Program-made: the position numbers and the translations under genes | Source of the DNA: Paenibacillus paridis | GTDB lineage: Bacteria > Bacillota > Bacilli > Paenibacillales > Paenibacillaceae | Assembly (NCBI RefSeq): GCF_006345825.1 | Contig: NZ_VCIX01000074.1 | Location: 1 to 64,000, forward strand | Length of the DNA stretch: 64,000 nucleotides | Direction: 5' to 3' | Part shown: positions 11,615-21,101 of the stretch, in pieces | Position numbering within the stretch: the first letter of the stretch is position 1 | How the letters are laid out: every line of letters begins with the position of its first letter | The notes under the pieces: model-generated | The model's database searches: none | Seen by the model: the letters and a program-made list of their open reading frames with translations, nothing else | Told to the model about the DNA's origin: nothing

Positions 11615-13684
11615 TTAAATCATCTTTATAAGTCCTTCATGCCGTACGGTCCACGTACCGTCCTGTGGAAATCCAGGAGCTGCAAGGTCTGGCCCACCGT
11701 CCCAGCCTGCGGCCATCATCGCAACCGTCGTAAGCAAACCGCCGTTTCCAGGCAAATAAGTTGGCAGCGGCGGCCGCTGGTAATTATGGCCGTTCGGCAG
11801 GAAGGTATTCGTCTTTTTGTCCATCAGCAGCAAATCCAAAGCTAGCTTCCCTTCGCCAAGCCGCGCTGCCGTCATCGCCGCCATTGGGTAATCCCAGCCC
11901 CAAGTGGCGTCCCAGTCCCACTGCTGCACGACCTCTTCAAGCGTGCGGCGCATCGTCCCTTCCTCCACCATACAACCGGGAAGCAGCCCGAGCGGAGCAA
12001 GCATCGTCGGATGATCCTTGAGTCCCGCTTTCTCTGTAAACGTATTGCTGGCTGTCTCCGCCGCGACATATAACCCTTCAACAACAGGCAGTGGGGATAG
12101 ATGGGCGATAACATGGTCCCACAGCTCTACTCGTGGTTGTCCGAGCTTCTCCTTCCAAGCATTCGCTGTGGATAGTCCGAAGCTCCAATAAGATAGCTCG
12201 AACGTCGGATTCATCGTGGTTGCATGATCGTAAATTTCCTGTGCGGGAGCGATTGGCGCGCCCAGCACATACCGTTGATTAGGCTCATCCCATTCGGCAT
12301 AAGAGGCCATAAAGGCCGCCGTCTCGAAGACGATTTCAGCGTAAAGTTCCAACGTTTCAATGCTGCCTGTTATCCGGTGAATCAGCTCTGCATAATAGAT
12401 GGGATGCGGCTGCTGCCAGACCAGAAACGGCTCGATATAACAAGGAGCATTTACGCCATCCGGCGGAACGCATTTTGGCCAGCGTGCGCCCTCATACCCT
12501 TGAAAGGCTGCCGTTTCCTGTGCTTTTCCCAAAATGCTGCGATACCAAGCCAAGCTGTTTTCCAGCAAGTCATGGCGGTTCCAGTAGGCAAAATGCACGG
12601 CATGCCACCAATGCATCTCCAAATGGAATTTGCCTGCCCAGCTGTTATGCGTAAGCCCGGATTCCTGGGGAGGGAGCGAGCCGGATGATTGAATGGCGGT
12701 CAAATATTGGGATAAAATGATTCTCCGCTCCAGCTCCGCTGCCCGCTCATCGCTGCTTTCAATAAGTTCAACGGCGGCTCCCCTGCTCCAGAAGCCTTCC
12801 CAGTACAGAGCGCTGGCGTTCAGCGTTTCCTGAAAATTCACAGCCCCGGCTTTGGAGATTGTCGGTACGGAAAGAAAGCTCAGATCAAAAGAATCGCTCA
12901 TTGGCTCTGGAATGAACAAGAAGCGATGCGCGTCTTCCCCGTTCCGAACTAGCTTGCCATCTGACCACAAAATTTGTGCGGCAACACTAGTTTGATCCAT
13001 CTCCCGGACTAAACAGGCGCTCGTGCTGCTTCCTGCCGTTATGTCGGTTCGATGCCCTTCCGAATTGCCCCAGTTCACGCCAGTCCGGCTCCACTCTCCA
13101 TAGGGAAAGTGGAAAGCCACTTGCAGCTGGCCTGTGCGGATCAGCTCGGATTCCACATGGATCGCAATCATGTCCTTGTCGGGATGGCAGCAGGTTTGAA
13201 CCGTAGTCTGCTTCCCTGCAAGCTCAAACCGGCTTGTAATCACTCCGCTCCACAAATCCAACACTTGTTCGGTACGATTCAAATGCTCCTTTTGTGCGGG
13301 CTCACCGTCCCCTAGCTTCAGGATAAACTGAATTCTTCCGAGATGAAGGCGATGCGGGTTTAATTTGAGGAACTTGTATTCCTCCGTCATTTCTCCGGAT
13401 GGCATGTAAGGAAAGCCCACGCTTCTTCCATTGAAGGTCTCGTAATAGGTCAATTTAAAATCTTCCATCCGATACCCTTCCGGATTGGGGTCCGTGTGCC
13501 AAGCCCAGTTCGAGTAGTGCCCGAGGGGCACCCCATCCTCCTCATACTCCTCAGGGTAGGTTTGCAGTCCCGTCGCATCCACAGTAAACGCGTATTCGCC
13601 GTTCCCAACGGAGAGACAGCTATATCTGTCAAATCCGCGAATCACCGGATTATGCCGGCTAACCAAAGCTTTGCGGTCAATCAT
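11615..13684 (-). CDS. Putative (alpha/alpha)6-barrel glycosidase, family not recognised
   Basis: 689 residues, no signal peptide. The layout resembles clan GH-L/GH95-type enzymes: an N-terminal beta-sandwich (about 1-270, with LSVGNGEYAFTVDATG near the start like the NG-x-G of GH65/GH95), a linker, then a helical barrel with WAGKFHLEMHWWH, GYEGARWPK, PTFELSYWSFG and WDWDATWGWDYPM. GYEGARWPK is reminiscent of GH65 glucosyl-hydroxylysine glucosidases. I cannot name the catalytic residues with certainty. Candidate acids are the Glu in HLEMHWWH and the Asp/Glu in the ELSYW segment. The ATG at 13684 has GGGAGGAA upstream. It is the first enzyme gene after the importer, so it probably acts on the imported oligosaccharide. 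Confidence 0.6.
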   Translation of the reverse strand: MIDRKALVSRHNPVIRGFDRYSCLSVGNGEYAFTVDATGLQTYPEEYEEDGVPLGHYSNWAWHTDPNPEGYRMEDFKLTYYETFNGRSVGFPYMPSGEMTEEYKFLKLNPHRLHLGRIQFILKLGDGEPAQKEHLNRTEQVLDLWSGVITSRFELAGKQTTVQTCCHPDKDMIAIHVESELIRTGQLQVAFHFPYGEWSRTGVNWGNSEGHRTDITAGSSTSACLVREMDQTSVAAQILWSDGKLVRNGEDAHRFLFIPEPMSDSFDLSFLSVPTISKAGAVNFQETLNASALYWEGFWSRGAAVELIESSDERAAELERRIILSQYLTAIQSSGSLPPQESGLTHNSWAGKFHLEMHWWHAVHFAYWNRHDLLENSLAWYRSILGKAQETAAFQGYEGARWPKCVPPDGVNAPCYIEPFLVWQQPHPIYYAELIHRITGSIETLELYAEIVFETAAFMASYAEWDEPNQRYVLGAPIAPAQEIYDHATTMNPTFELSYWSFGLSTANAWKEKLGQPRVELWDHVIAHLSPLPVVEGLYVAAETASNTFTEKAGLKDHPTMLAPLGLLPGCMVEEGTMRRTLEEVVQQWDWDATWGWDYPMAAMTAARLGEGKLALDLLLMDKKTNTFLPNGHNYQRPPLPTYLPGNGGLLTTVAMMAAGWDGGPDLAAPGFPQDGTWTVRHEGLIKMI

Positions 13685-13725
13685 CTGTTCATTTCCTCCC
13701 TGCGGTTCGTGTCCATTTATAAAGA

Positions 13726-13760
13726 CGGCCGGCTCCCGATTCGAGATCGGAAACCGGCCG
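13726..13760 (-). other. Strong intercistronic hairpin after the binding-protein gene
   Basis: CGGCCGG and CCGGCCG enclose an inner CCGAT/ATCGG stem. On the minus strand it is followed by only a weak U stretch. Such hairpins after binding-protein genes usually stabilise the upstream mRNA or partly terminate it, which would give more importer than enzyme transcript. Confidence 0.6.
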
Positions 13761-13774
13761 CCGTTCGCTTCCGT

Positions 13775-15460
13775 TTATTTCATTAGCTCAAGATTGGCTT
13801 TCCACACCTTCGTATATTCTTCAAGCACCTTGTCATAGCCAAGCTTATTTACGCCTGCTTGCAGCTTCTCGAATGTGGATTCAAATTCTTGGTCTGATTT
13901 GGCGAAAATCAGCTTAGCATTGTATTCAAACCACATTTGCTTGATCTGCTCTTGCACGATGCCGGTATCCGATTTCGGATCGATGACCATGTTGTTGAAT
14001 TGGTCGGTGTTCACCTTGGCATACTTGCCGAAAAACTCGCTGGCTTCGTTGCCCCAGTTGGCAGTTTCTGGATTTTGCGCGTTTTTGTGATGGCCAATGA
14101 CATAGAACATCCAAGAGCCTTCCGGATTAAAAATGCCAAGCTTCAGATTGGCTTTCTCTTCAGCTGAGATCGTCTTCGCTCTTTCGTTATCGATCGGCGC
14201 GCCGTTCTCATCGACTTCGTCGTACAGCACCCCCGGAGGGCCGAAGGAGTTTAGGCGCTGGCCTTCTGCACCGGCGAACCAATCAAAAAATTGAAAGATT
14301 CGCTCAGGTTCTTTTGCTGTAGACGTAATAACGTTCACATTCCATCCCAATGTACCGAAGGTATGGGGGTTAACTGTATTGACATCTACTTCAGGCGCAG
14401 CCAGAAACGGAATATAATCATAGCCCGCATCCGGGTCAGAAGCTTTCAAGATGTTATTGGCGGTAATGCCTTGGCCTGTAATATTGGAGAAGCCTGTCAT
14501 TGCAAGCCTGCCTGAGTTCAGCTTCTCTACGACCTGTTCCTGCTTCTGCGTAAACATATCCTGTGTGATAAGTCCTTCACGGTAAAGCTTATTCATCCAT
14601 ACGAAAGCTTCCTTGTAAGCTGGATCGTTAAAGATCGAATCCATCGTTGAGGTAGCTGTATTCGGGAATCTCGGAATATCTCCAATGTTCCAGATCGTGC
14701 GGTTGTCTCCATAGCCTGTATAGAAAAGCTTAAACAGCATGTTGACGCCGTTCATCGTAATGCCGGTTTCGAGTGGAACGACATCCGGATATTTCGATTT
14801 CACTTGCTTCAAATAAGCATATAAATCCTCAAAAGTAACAAGCGCCGGTTCGCCAAGCTCTTTATAGATTTTCCGGTTTACGGTCCAGCCGGTATTTGAA
14901 TATTTGTAAGGGTTTTTCTCGCTGTCGAACCAGTTCGGAATAACATAAATGTGTCCATCCTCGTGCTTCAGCATATTGAAGGTGCTGTCGTCGATCAGAT
15001 CCCGCAATATCGGGTATTTTTCGTAATACTCGTCAAGCGGAACAAGCAGCTTGTTCTTCACCATCGTGTTGTATTCCGGTGACCCCCGGTCCATCATGAT
15101 CGCATCTGGCAGCTCATTGGCAGCCATCATCGTGCCGAATTTCTGTTTGGCATTTCCGTTAGAACCGATCTCAATTAAATTCAGCTTCATCGTTTCCTTC
15201 ATCCATTTGCTCGATACATCGTCCCCGTAGCCGATCGGCGTAGAGAAGTCATAGTTGGAATAAATGCTGAATTCTAGCGGCTGCTCGCCAAACGGCACAA
15301 TGTCGCCTGACCCGGTCTCTTCCTGCTGCGTGTTATTGCTAGGTTTTGATGAAGGCGTTTCGGTTGTCTTTCCATTATTATTGCTGCTGCAAGCTGCCAA
15401 TACGACCGTAAAAGCCAATACCATCATGACGAATGCCGAAAACCTTTTTTTCTGTTTCAT
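13775..15460 (-). CDS. Lipoprotein sugar-binding protein of an oligosaccharide ABC importer (LplA type)
   Basis: 561 residues from the ATG at 15460 (ribosome binding site AAAGGGGA). A frame-extending start 11 codons earlier has no site. Family 1 extracellular solute-binding proteins capture oligosaccharides at the membrane surface and deliver them to the permeases. The first ~25 residues are a lipoprotein signal peptide with lipobox VLAAC, followed by a Ser/Thr/Asn/Pro-rich linker to about residue 60. The long form (about 550 residues rather than 430) with the ENPYKYSNTGW and GWNVNVITS segments is typical of the Paenibacillus/Bacillus LplA-YtcQ group that pairs with LplB and YtcP permeases without its own ATPase. 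Those systems usually borrow a shared MsmX-type ATPase, and none is encoded nearby. Confidence 0.9.
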   Translation of the reverse strand: MKQKKRFSAFVMMVLAFTVVLAACSSNNNGKTTETPSSKPSNNTQQEETGSGDIVPFGEQPLEFSIYSNYDFSTPIGYGDDVSSKWMKETMKLNLIEIGSNGNAKQKFGTMMAANELPDAIMMDRGSPEYNTMVKNKLLVPLDEYYEKYPILRDLIDDSTFNMLKHEDGHIYVIPNWFDSEKNPYKYSNTGWTVNRKIYKELGEPALVTFEDLYAYLKQVKSKYPDVVPLETGITMNGVNMLFKLFYTGYGDNRTIWNIGDIPRFPNTATSTMDSIFNDPAYKEAFVWMNKLYREGLITQDMFTQKQEQVVEKLNSGRLAMTGFSNITGQGITANNILKASDPDAGYDYIPFLAAPEVDVNTVNPHTFGTLGWNVNVITSTAKEPERIFQFFDWFAGAEGQRLNSFGPPGVLYDEVDENGAPIDNERAKTISAEEKANLKLGIFNPEGSWMFYVIGHHKNAQNPETANWGNEASEFFGKYAKVNTDQFNNMVIDPKSDTGIVQEQIKQMWFEYNAKLIFAKSDQEFESTFEKLQAGVNKLGYDKVLEEYTKVWKANLELMK

Positions 15461-15490
15461 AGTGAGTCCCCTTTCAAGAATGTAATCTAT

Positions 15491-15519
15491 CATTTAAGGG
15501 CTTGATGAGCCCGCAAATG
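15491..15519 (-). other. Small intercistronic hairpin between permease and binding-protein genes
   Basis: CATTT/AAATG and GGGCT/AGCCC pair across a five-base loop with a symmetric internal loop. Only a short U stretch follows, so it is more likely an mRNA-processing or attenuating element than a full terminator. Confidence 0.35.
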
Positions 15520-15524
15520 CGAAG

Positions 15525-16421
15525 CTACTCCTTCATTGAACCGATTAATACGCCTTTGACAAAAAACTTCTGAACGAATGGGTACACCATAATAATCGGC
15601 AAGCTGACGACAATGAGCGCAGTCATTTGCAATGATTTTGGCGTAATCGAACGTGACACCACGTCGCCAGCGCCTCCTGGCACATTCCCAAGCTGCGAAA
15701 TCATTTCTTGAGCCGAATTCGAATTGATCATATTGACCAAATAGTTCTGAACGGGCAGCAAGGCGGCATCGTTAATGTAAATACCGGAGTGGAACCATTC
15801 ATTCCAGAAGAAAACCGCTTGGAACAGCGACAAGGTGGCGATGACGGGCCCCGATAAAGGCACGATAATCCGAAAGAACAAGCCGTAATTCGTGCAGCCG
15901 TCTATTTTAGCCGATTCTTCCAGACCCTCCGGTATGCCTTTGAAAAAGGTGCGAAACACGATCATATTCCATACCGAAATCATCCATGGCACGAACAGTA
16001 CCCATATATTGTTGAAGAGACCAAGCTCGCGAAACCATAAATACGTGGGAATCAGGCCGCCTTGGAAATACATTGTAAAAATCGCCAGCAGCATATACCA
16101 TTTATGGCCGATAACCCCTTTCTTCGACAGTCCGTAGGCAAACAAAGCTGTTAGGAAAATAGCTGACGCTGTTCCGGCAACCGTCCGAATGACAGATACA
16201 AAGGTCGCTTTAAAAAAACGGTTGTCGTTGAGAATAACCTCATAATTATCAAAGGTTAATTGCCTTGGCCAGAACGTTAGGCCTCCCAAAGAAGTATTCG
16301 TCCCTTCGTTCAATGAAATGACGAAAGCATTCCAGAAGGGGTATAGCGAGACGAAGGAGAGAAGCGCGAGCGCTCCGTAAATAACCGTGTTCATGATGCG
16401 GTCAGATCCGCTAGTTTTCAT
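15525..16421 (-). CDS. ABC importer permease, YtcP/LplC type
   Basis: About 298 residues from the ATG at 16421, which has GGAGG 11 bases upstream. An earlier ATG at 16451 adds ten residues but lacks a site. It is one of two integral membrane subunits for the oligosaccharide importer. Six hydrophobic segments are visible, starting with VIYGALALLSFVSLYPF. The cytoplasmic EAA loop that contacts the ATPase is EGLEESAKIDGCTNYGLFF. It ends FFVKGVLIGSMKE, the usual YtcP C-terminus (VKGVMIGSxKG). It overlaps nothing and starts 34 bases after the LplB-type gene. Confidence 0.93.
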   Translation of the reverse strand: MKTSGSDRIMNTVIYGALALLSFVSLYPFWNAFVISLNEGTNTSLGGLTFWPRQLTFDNYEVILNDNRFFKATFVSVIRTVAGTASAIFLTALFAYGLSKKGVIGHKWYMLLAIFTMYFQGGLIPTYLWFRELGLFNNIWVLFVPWMISVWNMIVFRTFFKGIPEGLEESAKIDGCTNYGLFFRIIVPLSGPVIATLSLFQAVFFWNEWFHSGIYINDAALLPVQNYLVNMINSNSAQEMISQLGNVPGGAGDVVSRSITPKSLQMTALIVVSLPIIMVYPFVQKFFVKGVLIGSMKE

Positions 16422-16454
16422 ATGTTCTGCCGCCTCCAATCCTATCCGCATGAG

Positions 16455-17411
16455 CTACCACAATGAGGACCCCCCTACTTTTCTTGCCAGCTTGTTAGCG
16501 CCCCAAAGCAGCATGATATTGATCACCGCTTTGAAGAGTCCAACGGCAATGGCGTAGGAGTAACGCTGCTGATTCAACCCTATCGTATATACGTACGTAT
16601 CGATTACCTGCGAAACATTTCGCAAAATCGCGTTATTCCCATTGTTGGTCATCGCGAGAATATCCTCAAAGCCCGCGCTCAGCAAATTTCCGATATTGAG
16701 AATGAGGAAGATCGTGATGACGGGAGCAATCGTAGGCAAGGTGACCGAAAATATTTTCCTTATTCTGCCGGCGCCGTCAATCGAAGCGGCCTCATACAAA
16801 TGCGGATTTACGCCAACAATCGCCGCTAGGTAAATAATGGAACTGAATCCTATTTCCTTCCACAACCCCGATGTAATTAAAATACCATAGAAGTATTCGG
16901 GAAAGGACAGCCAGTTGACGCCTTGGTCGATGATGCCTAGCTTCTGAAGCAGCAGATTCAAGCTTCCGCTGTCCACGGACAAGATCGAGAACACTAGCCC
17001 CGATACAATGATCCACGAAATGAAATGCGGCAAATACGTAAGCGTTTGAACGATTCGTTTAAACGCCATATGCTTTACTTCGTTCAGCATCAAGGCAAGC
17101 ACAATCGGTGCCGGGAAAATAATAAAGAGCTTTAGCATAGCAATTACAATTGTATTTCTAATGACCATGACTAAATCCGGCGATTCAAAAAACAGGCGAA
17201 ACTGTTTGCCCCCTACCCACGGGCTTTTCCACACGCCTTCAAAAATGTCGTATTCCTTGAATGCCAATATAATCCCCCACATCGGGACATAGCTGAAAAC
17301 AAGGATAAATAAGATGCCCGGCCAGATCATCGACTGGACTTCCCATTGCGCCGCAAACCGATGGAGTGCTGATTCTGTTTGCTTCCCCTTCACCGCGCCT
17401 GCCTGCTTCAT
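16455..17411 (-). CDS. ABC importer permease, LplB type
   Basis: About 318 residues from the ATG at 17411 (AAAGG 11 bases upstream). A GTG three codons earlier is less likely. It is the second membrane subunit of the importer. Six membrane segments begin at MIWPGILFILVFSYVPMWG. The EAA loop reads LYEAASIDGAGRIRKIFSVTLP. FKEYDIFEGVWKSPWVGGKQF after the first segment and the C-terminal ARKVGGSSLW are typical of LplB. It is the first gene downstream of the terminator and cre site, so the importer-enzyme operon probably starts here. Confidence 0.93.
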   Translation of the reverse strand: MKQAGAVKGKQTESALHRFAAQWEVQSMIWPGILFILVFSYVPMWGIILAFKEYDIFEGVWKSPWVGGKQFRLFFESPDLVMVIRNTIVIAMLKLFIIFPAPIVLALMLNEVKHMAFKRIVQTLTYLPHFISWIIVSGLVFSILSVDSGSLNLLLQKLGIIDQGVNWLSFPEYFYGILITSGLWKEIGFSSIIYLAAIVGVNPHLYEAASIDGAGRIRKIFSVTLPTIAPVITIFLILNIGNLLSAGFEDILAMTNNGNNAILRNVSQVIDTYVYTIGLNQQRYSYAIAVGLFKAVINIMLLWGANKLARKVGGSSLW

Positions 17412-17438
17412 GCTGCTCACAACCTTTGCTTTAAAGTT

Positions 17439-17473
17439 TCTATACTAACCATACAGGGATGTCAGCGTTTTCA
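17439..17473 (-). promoter_or_regulatory. cre site and probable promoter of the importer-glycosidase operon
   Basis: On the minus strand TGAAAACGCTGACA (17460-17473) fits the CcpA operator pattern TGWAANCGNTNWCA at every position. It overlaps CTGACA, a possible -35, with TATAGA as a -10 only 15 bases further on, so the promoter is weak and may need activation by the adjacent YesN-type regulator. Carbon catabolite repression of the locus follows from established CcpA biology but is not shown here. Confidence 0.6.
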
Positions 17474-17532
17474 CTATGGAGCCAAACAACGATATATAAT
17501 ACGAATTCAACGATGCGTCCAAAAAGCATATC

Positions 17533-17558
17533 AAAAAGGACAGGATTAGCTCCTGCCC
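17533..17558 (-). terminator. Intrinsic terminator after the first YesM/YesN-type pair
   Basis: On the minus strand GGGCAGGA, loop GCTAA and TCCTGTCC form an eight-pair stem with one G-U, followed by TTTTTG. It separates the regulator genes from the importer operon. Confidence 0.8.
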
Positions 17559-17584
17559 TTCGTATTCCCGTATGATTTCAGACG

Positions 17585-19168
17585 CTATACCTTATTCGTC
17601 TTCCGATATTCTCCCGGCGTCATTCCAGTGATTTGCTTAAACTGCCGGTTAAAATACAAAATGTTCTTATAGCTGAGCTGATCCGCGATTTCATACACTT
17701 TATATTGCGGCTGCAGAAGCAGCTCACATGCCCGGTTAATTCGCAGCTTGATCAAATGGTCGCTGAAATGCTCCCCCGTCTCGTCCTTAAACATCTGTCC
17801 AAGATAATTGGGCGAAAATTCAAATTTGGCCGCAACCTGCTTTAACGTAATTTTTTGATCCAGCTGGCTGCCAATATACTGGTTGATTTGCTCAATAATG
17901 GTTCTCCCCTGTTTTTGTTTCTTGCTGTACAGCAGCTCTGAGAGCTCAAATAGCCTTCTCCTAAGCCAAGATTTCAAATCATAAATCGTTTCGAAGTGGA
18001 ACATCACATTCAAGTGAACATACTCCCAGTTCAGCAGGACATATAGGTCTTCGTTCAGCTGCTGGCAATGCATGTGAAGCCGGGAAATAAACTGAACGGC
18101 GATATGAATAATAGTCGCTTTCTCCTCCAGCTTCTCGAGCTGCAAGAACAAGCTCTCCAGCCGCTCGCTAAGGGAAACCAGCTGGTACTGCAGCATGTCT
18201 TGAAAGATCGCCTCGCTGATCGCATCCATATCGATGACGGCAGCACCGCCCCGCTCCTTGCCTGCGGAATAAGGAATGACACGATTTTTCCCAAGAAACA
18301 GCTTATCCTTGACCGCTTGAGCCGCTTGCTTGTAGGAGCTTCCCAGCTCTGCTGCTTCCGCGACGCTGTTTCCGATCCCGATTGTGATGGTTAAGGGGTA
18401 ACGCTCGCTGATGAATCGCACCAGTCTCTCGGACAGCTCGACAAACCCTTCCTTGCCGCAAGTGGAAATAATGAGCGCCCTGCGCTGCTTATCCCGTATG
18501 CAGTAGCCGTAGCTATACTCCTTGGCATAAGCTTCGATGGCTTCGAAGATATCTAGCGGCACGCGGTTTCTCTCGTTTTCAGACAGCTGGTCCCGCTTCC
18601 ATTCCCAATCATCGATCTCGATAAGCGCAACGGCTGGATCACGCTGCAAGGAAAGCTGCCGCAGCGCATTTTCAGGCACATGCCTGACCTGCGGCGAAGC
18701 TATGCCCTCCAGCCAGCTCAGCACAAGCTCCTTCTCGATCAGCGGCAGCGCCTCCTTCCACTGCTGGTCGGATTGAGCAGCTTGCCTTTCCGTATCAATC
18801 GCAGCCATCAAGCTATGCAAGGTCGTGCTTAGCTCTTGATCCTCTATCGGCTTTAGCAAATACGCGGTGGCGCTAACTTGCATCGCTTGCTTGGCATACC
18901 CAAAATCCTCATGTCCGCTCACGAACACAATTTTGAGCTTCGGCTGAAGCTCCCTTGCCTTGGCGGCCAGCTCCAGCCCGGACATCACCGGCATGCGGAT
19001 ATCCGAAAGCAAGATATCGATCGTTGAATCCTGCAACCGCTTAAGCGCTGCGAAAGCGCTATTCACTGCCGTAACGGTCCCTCTGCCTGCTACGCTGTTC
19101 ATCACGCGGCGCTTCAGCCATTCCAAGTCGACCGACTCGTCATCCACCAGCAGGATATGGTAGTTCAT
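17585..19168 (-). CDS. AraC-type response regulator, YesN family
   Basis: 527 residues. The ATG at 19168 follows AAGGAGGAG and gives MNYHILLVDDE. An ATG six codons earlier overlaps that site. The receiver domain (1-125) has acidic pocket Asp9/Asp10, phospho-acceptor Asp56 in LLSDIRMP and Lys in LLKPIED. A ~270-residue middle region follows, and the last ~100 residues hold two AraC helix-turn-helix motifs (LKQVAAKFEFSPNYLGQMFK and VYEIADQLSYKNILYFNRQFK). It is expected to activate the importer operon next to it when phosphorylated. It overlaps the end of the kinase gene by 29 bases, so the pair is translationally coupled. Confidence 0.93.
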   Translation of the reverse strand: MNYHILLVDDESVDLEWLKRRVMNSVAGRGTVTAVNSAFAALKRLQDSTIDILLSDIRMPVMSGLELAAKARELQPKLKIVFVSGHEDFGYAKQAMQVSATAYLLKPIEDQELSTTLHSLMAAIDTERQAAQSDQQWKEALPLIEKELVLSWLEGIASPQVRHVPENALRQLSLQRDPAVALIEIDDWEWKRDQLSENERNRVPLDIFEAIEAYAKEYSYGYCIRDKQRRALIISTCGKEGFVELSERLVRFISERYPLTITIGIGNSVAEAAELGSSYKQAAQAVKDKLFLGKNRVIPYSAGKERGGAAVIDMDAISEAIFQDMLQYQLVSLSERLESLFLQLEKLEEKATIIHIAVQFISRLHMHCQQLNEDLYVLLNWEYVHLNVMFHFETIYDLKSWLRRRLFELSELLYSKKQKQGRTIIEQINQYIGSQLDQKITLKQVAAKFEFSPNYLGQMFKDETGEHFSDHLIKLRINRACELLLQPQYKVYEIADQLSYKNILYFNRQFKQITGMTPGEYRKTNKV

Positions 19169-20882
19169 TGCTTGCTCCTCCTTCATGCAGTTGTGATTTA
19201 AGATAAGGCAGTGTCAATCGCACGGAAGTGCCGATTCCGATTTTGCTATCAATGAAGACGCCATATTCTTCGCCGTATTGCAGCTTGATCCGTTCGTTAA
19301 CGTTTCGAATGCCATAACCTCCAGGCTCCTCCCTTGGCTGCAGCAGCACCTGAAGCTTTTCGGCTGGCATGCCGATGCCGTTATCGTTAATTTGCAAAAT
19401 AATGTTATCGTCCTCTCTCCTGCCCGTAATGCCGATGTGAATATGCTCTTCGAACCAAGCATGCTGGAACACATTCTCCACAAACGGCTGCAGAATCAGC
19501 TTAATGATCGGACAGTCAGCAAGCTCAGGCTCAATCGAATAGCTGACTGAAAAACGGTTGGCATATTTGATCATCTGAATTTCGAGGTAGGCTTTCACCT
19601 GATTAATTTCGTTATCTAGCGAAATAATCATCTTCCCATCGTTTAGCGTTAAGCGATAAAATTTTGACATTTGTGATACCATCGCGCTCAGCTTCTCGAT
19701 CTCGCCTATATTGGCCAAGCTGTTGATCGAGGATAAGGTGTTATACAAAAAATGTGGGTTGATTTGGGCCTGAAGCGCTTCAAGCTCCTTCTCCTTCTTC
19801 TGCATGCCCTGCAAATACACTTCACGAATCAGCTCGTCAATATGATGCGCCATCCGGTTGAAAGCAGCGGAGAGCAGGCTGAATTCGTCATTGCCTTTGA
19901 ACGGGATCCGCATATCAAAATTCCCGTTCTGGAAGGAGCGTACATGCGTTACGATCCGAAGCATCTTACGGCCTGAATAACGTGCGATAATAACGGCGAT
20001 CAAGGCGATAATAACAAAGCTGATGCCGCATACAAGCATCGTAATATTGCGAATCTTACCGGCATCCTCTTTTAATATTTTCATCGGAACCATCGTTTCA
20101 AGCCTAAAATCGGAGGCCGGTATGTCAATCTTCACCTTGAGATAATCGTCCGCAGAACCGCTGGCTTCTGCGTTCTGAATAAGTGTAGCGCCGTCGCTTT
20201 GATTAATGATCCGAATAACGCTGCCTTCGTTCAGATCCAAAGCGGCAAACGATAGAAAAATGTCCTTTAGGGGGATGCTCATGCGCAAATAACCAATTTC
20301 AGTCTGGTAATCATTAAACGATATCAGCTTCCGCAGCAGCGAAATATGGTTCAAGCTTTTGTCCGTGTCCATCTGAATCCATTTGTTGTCCTTGCCCGAT
20401 TGAACGAACTTGCGAAAATCAGCCTGCTGTTCAAGACGCGAGAAAGATAGGATATGATAGCTTTGGCTCGTTATCGCGGTGTCCAGCTTCCCGTACACTT
20501 CATTGATTTGTTTATTGGCAGGATACAAGATTAGCCTTATTTTTTGGACGGACATGCCAAGCGATGTCTCCAACGTAGGAAGCAGATTTCGCGAGGTCAT
20601 CTCATATACTTCCAGACTGTCTCCCGTAATTTGCAGGTACTTCTGGAAGGAAGTGCTGCCAAACAGCGAGTCTGAAACCGCTTGCATATCTAGCATTTTG
20701 TATTGGATGTTATCACTGATCTGCTGCATCGTCCACTTCACATTGGTTTGAACGAGCTCCGTTCTGGATTGCAGCGCGGTCTGGTAAGAGAAAAAACCGA
20801 TGACCACATCCGTTATCATGACTAGCAGCAGATAGGGCAGCATCATTTTGTAGGAAAACGGAATATAGTTGCGCATCCCCAT
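19140..20882 (-). CDS. Sensor histidine kinase, YesM family
   Basis: About 580 residues. The ATG at 20882 has AAAGAGG five bases upstream, better than the GTG two codons earlier. Membrane segments near residues 15-35 and 290-310 flank an extracytoplasmic ~250-residue sensor domain. A HAMP domain, a coiled coil (KKEKELEALQAQ) and a His_kinase catalytic module follow. The phosphorylated His is in NPHFLYNTL, the N box is FVENVFQHA and the G box is DNGIGM. The sensor probably detects the same glycan-derived sugar through the adjacent binding protein, as inferred for other YesM systems. Confidence 0.93.
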   Translation of the reverse strand: MGMRNYIPFSYKMMLPYLLLVMITDVVIGFFSYQTALQSRTELVQTNVKWTMQQISDNIQYKMLDMQAVSDSLFGSTSFQKYLQITGDSLEVYEMTSRNLLPTLETSLGMSVQKIRLILYPANKQINEVYGKLDTAITSQSYHILSFSRLEQQADFRKFVQSGKDNKWIQMDTDKSLNHISLLRKLISFNDYQTEIGYLRMSIPLKDIFLSFAALDLNEGSVIRIINQSDGATLIQNAEASGSADDYLKVKIDIPASDFRLETMVPMKILKEDAGKIRNITMLVCGISFVIIALIAVIIARYSGRKMLRIVTHVRSFQNGNFDMRIPFKGNDEFSLLSAAFNRMAHHIDELIREVYLQGMQKKEKELEALQAQINPHFLYNTLSSINSLANIGEIEKLSAMVSQMSKFYRLTLNDGKMIISLDNEINQVKAYLEIQMIKYANRFSVSYSIEPELADCPIIKLILQPFVENVFQHAWFEEHIHIGITGRREDDNIILQINDNGIGMPAEKLQVLLQPREEPGGYGIRNVNERIKLQYGEEYGVFIDSKIGIGTSVRLTLPYLKSQLHEGGASNELPYPAGG

Positions 20883-20937
20883 TAGCACCTCTTTACCTTA
20901 CTTTATTTAGGAGAACCCCCTCCACCTTATGTGCCCC

Positions 20938-20966
20938 ATGTTACTTCGTCAATATTAAAGTGTCAA
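20938..20966 (-). promoter_or_regulatory. Sigma-A-like promoter of the first YesM/YesN-type operon
   Basis: TTGACA (20961-20966) and TAACAT (20938-20943) on the minus strand are separated by 17 bases and lie 56 bases upstream of the kinase start. Confidence 0.6.
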
Positions 20967-21101
20967 TCCACGCTAGGTTATCTCCGTCGTTTTTCCAGCT
21001 CCTGTTAGTCTGGTGTTCGATTTTCATGGTCATCACTTGTCTCGTGAATTTAGTAGAAATATCCGAAACAGATGAGATGGGTTTAAATAATAGTTCTTAC
21101 C

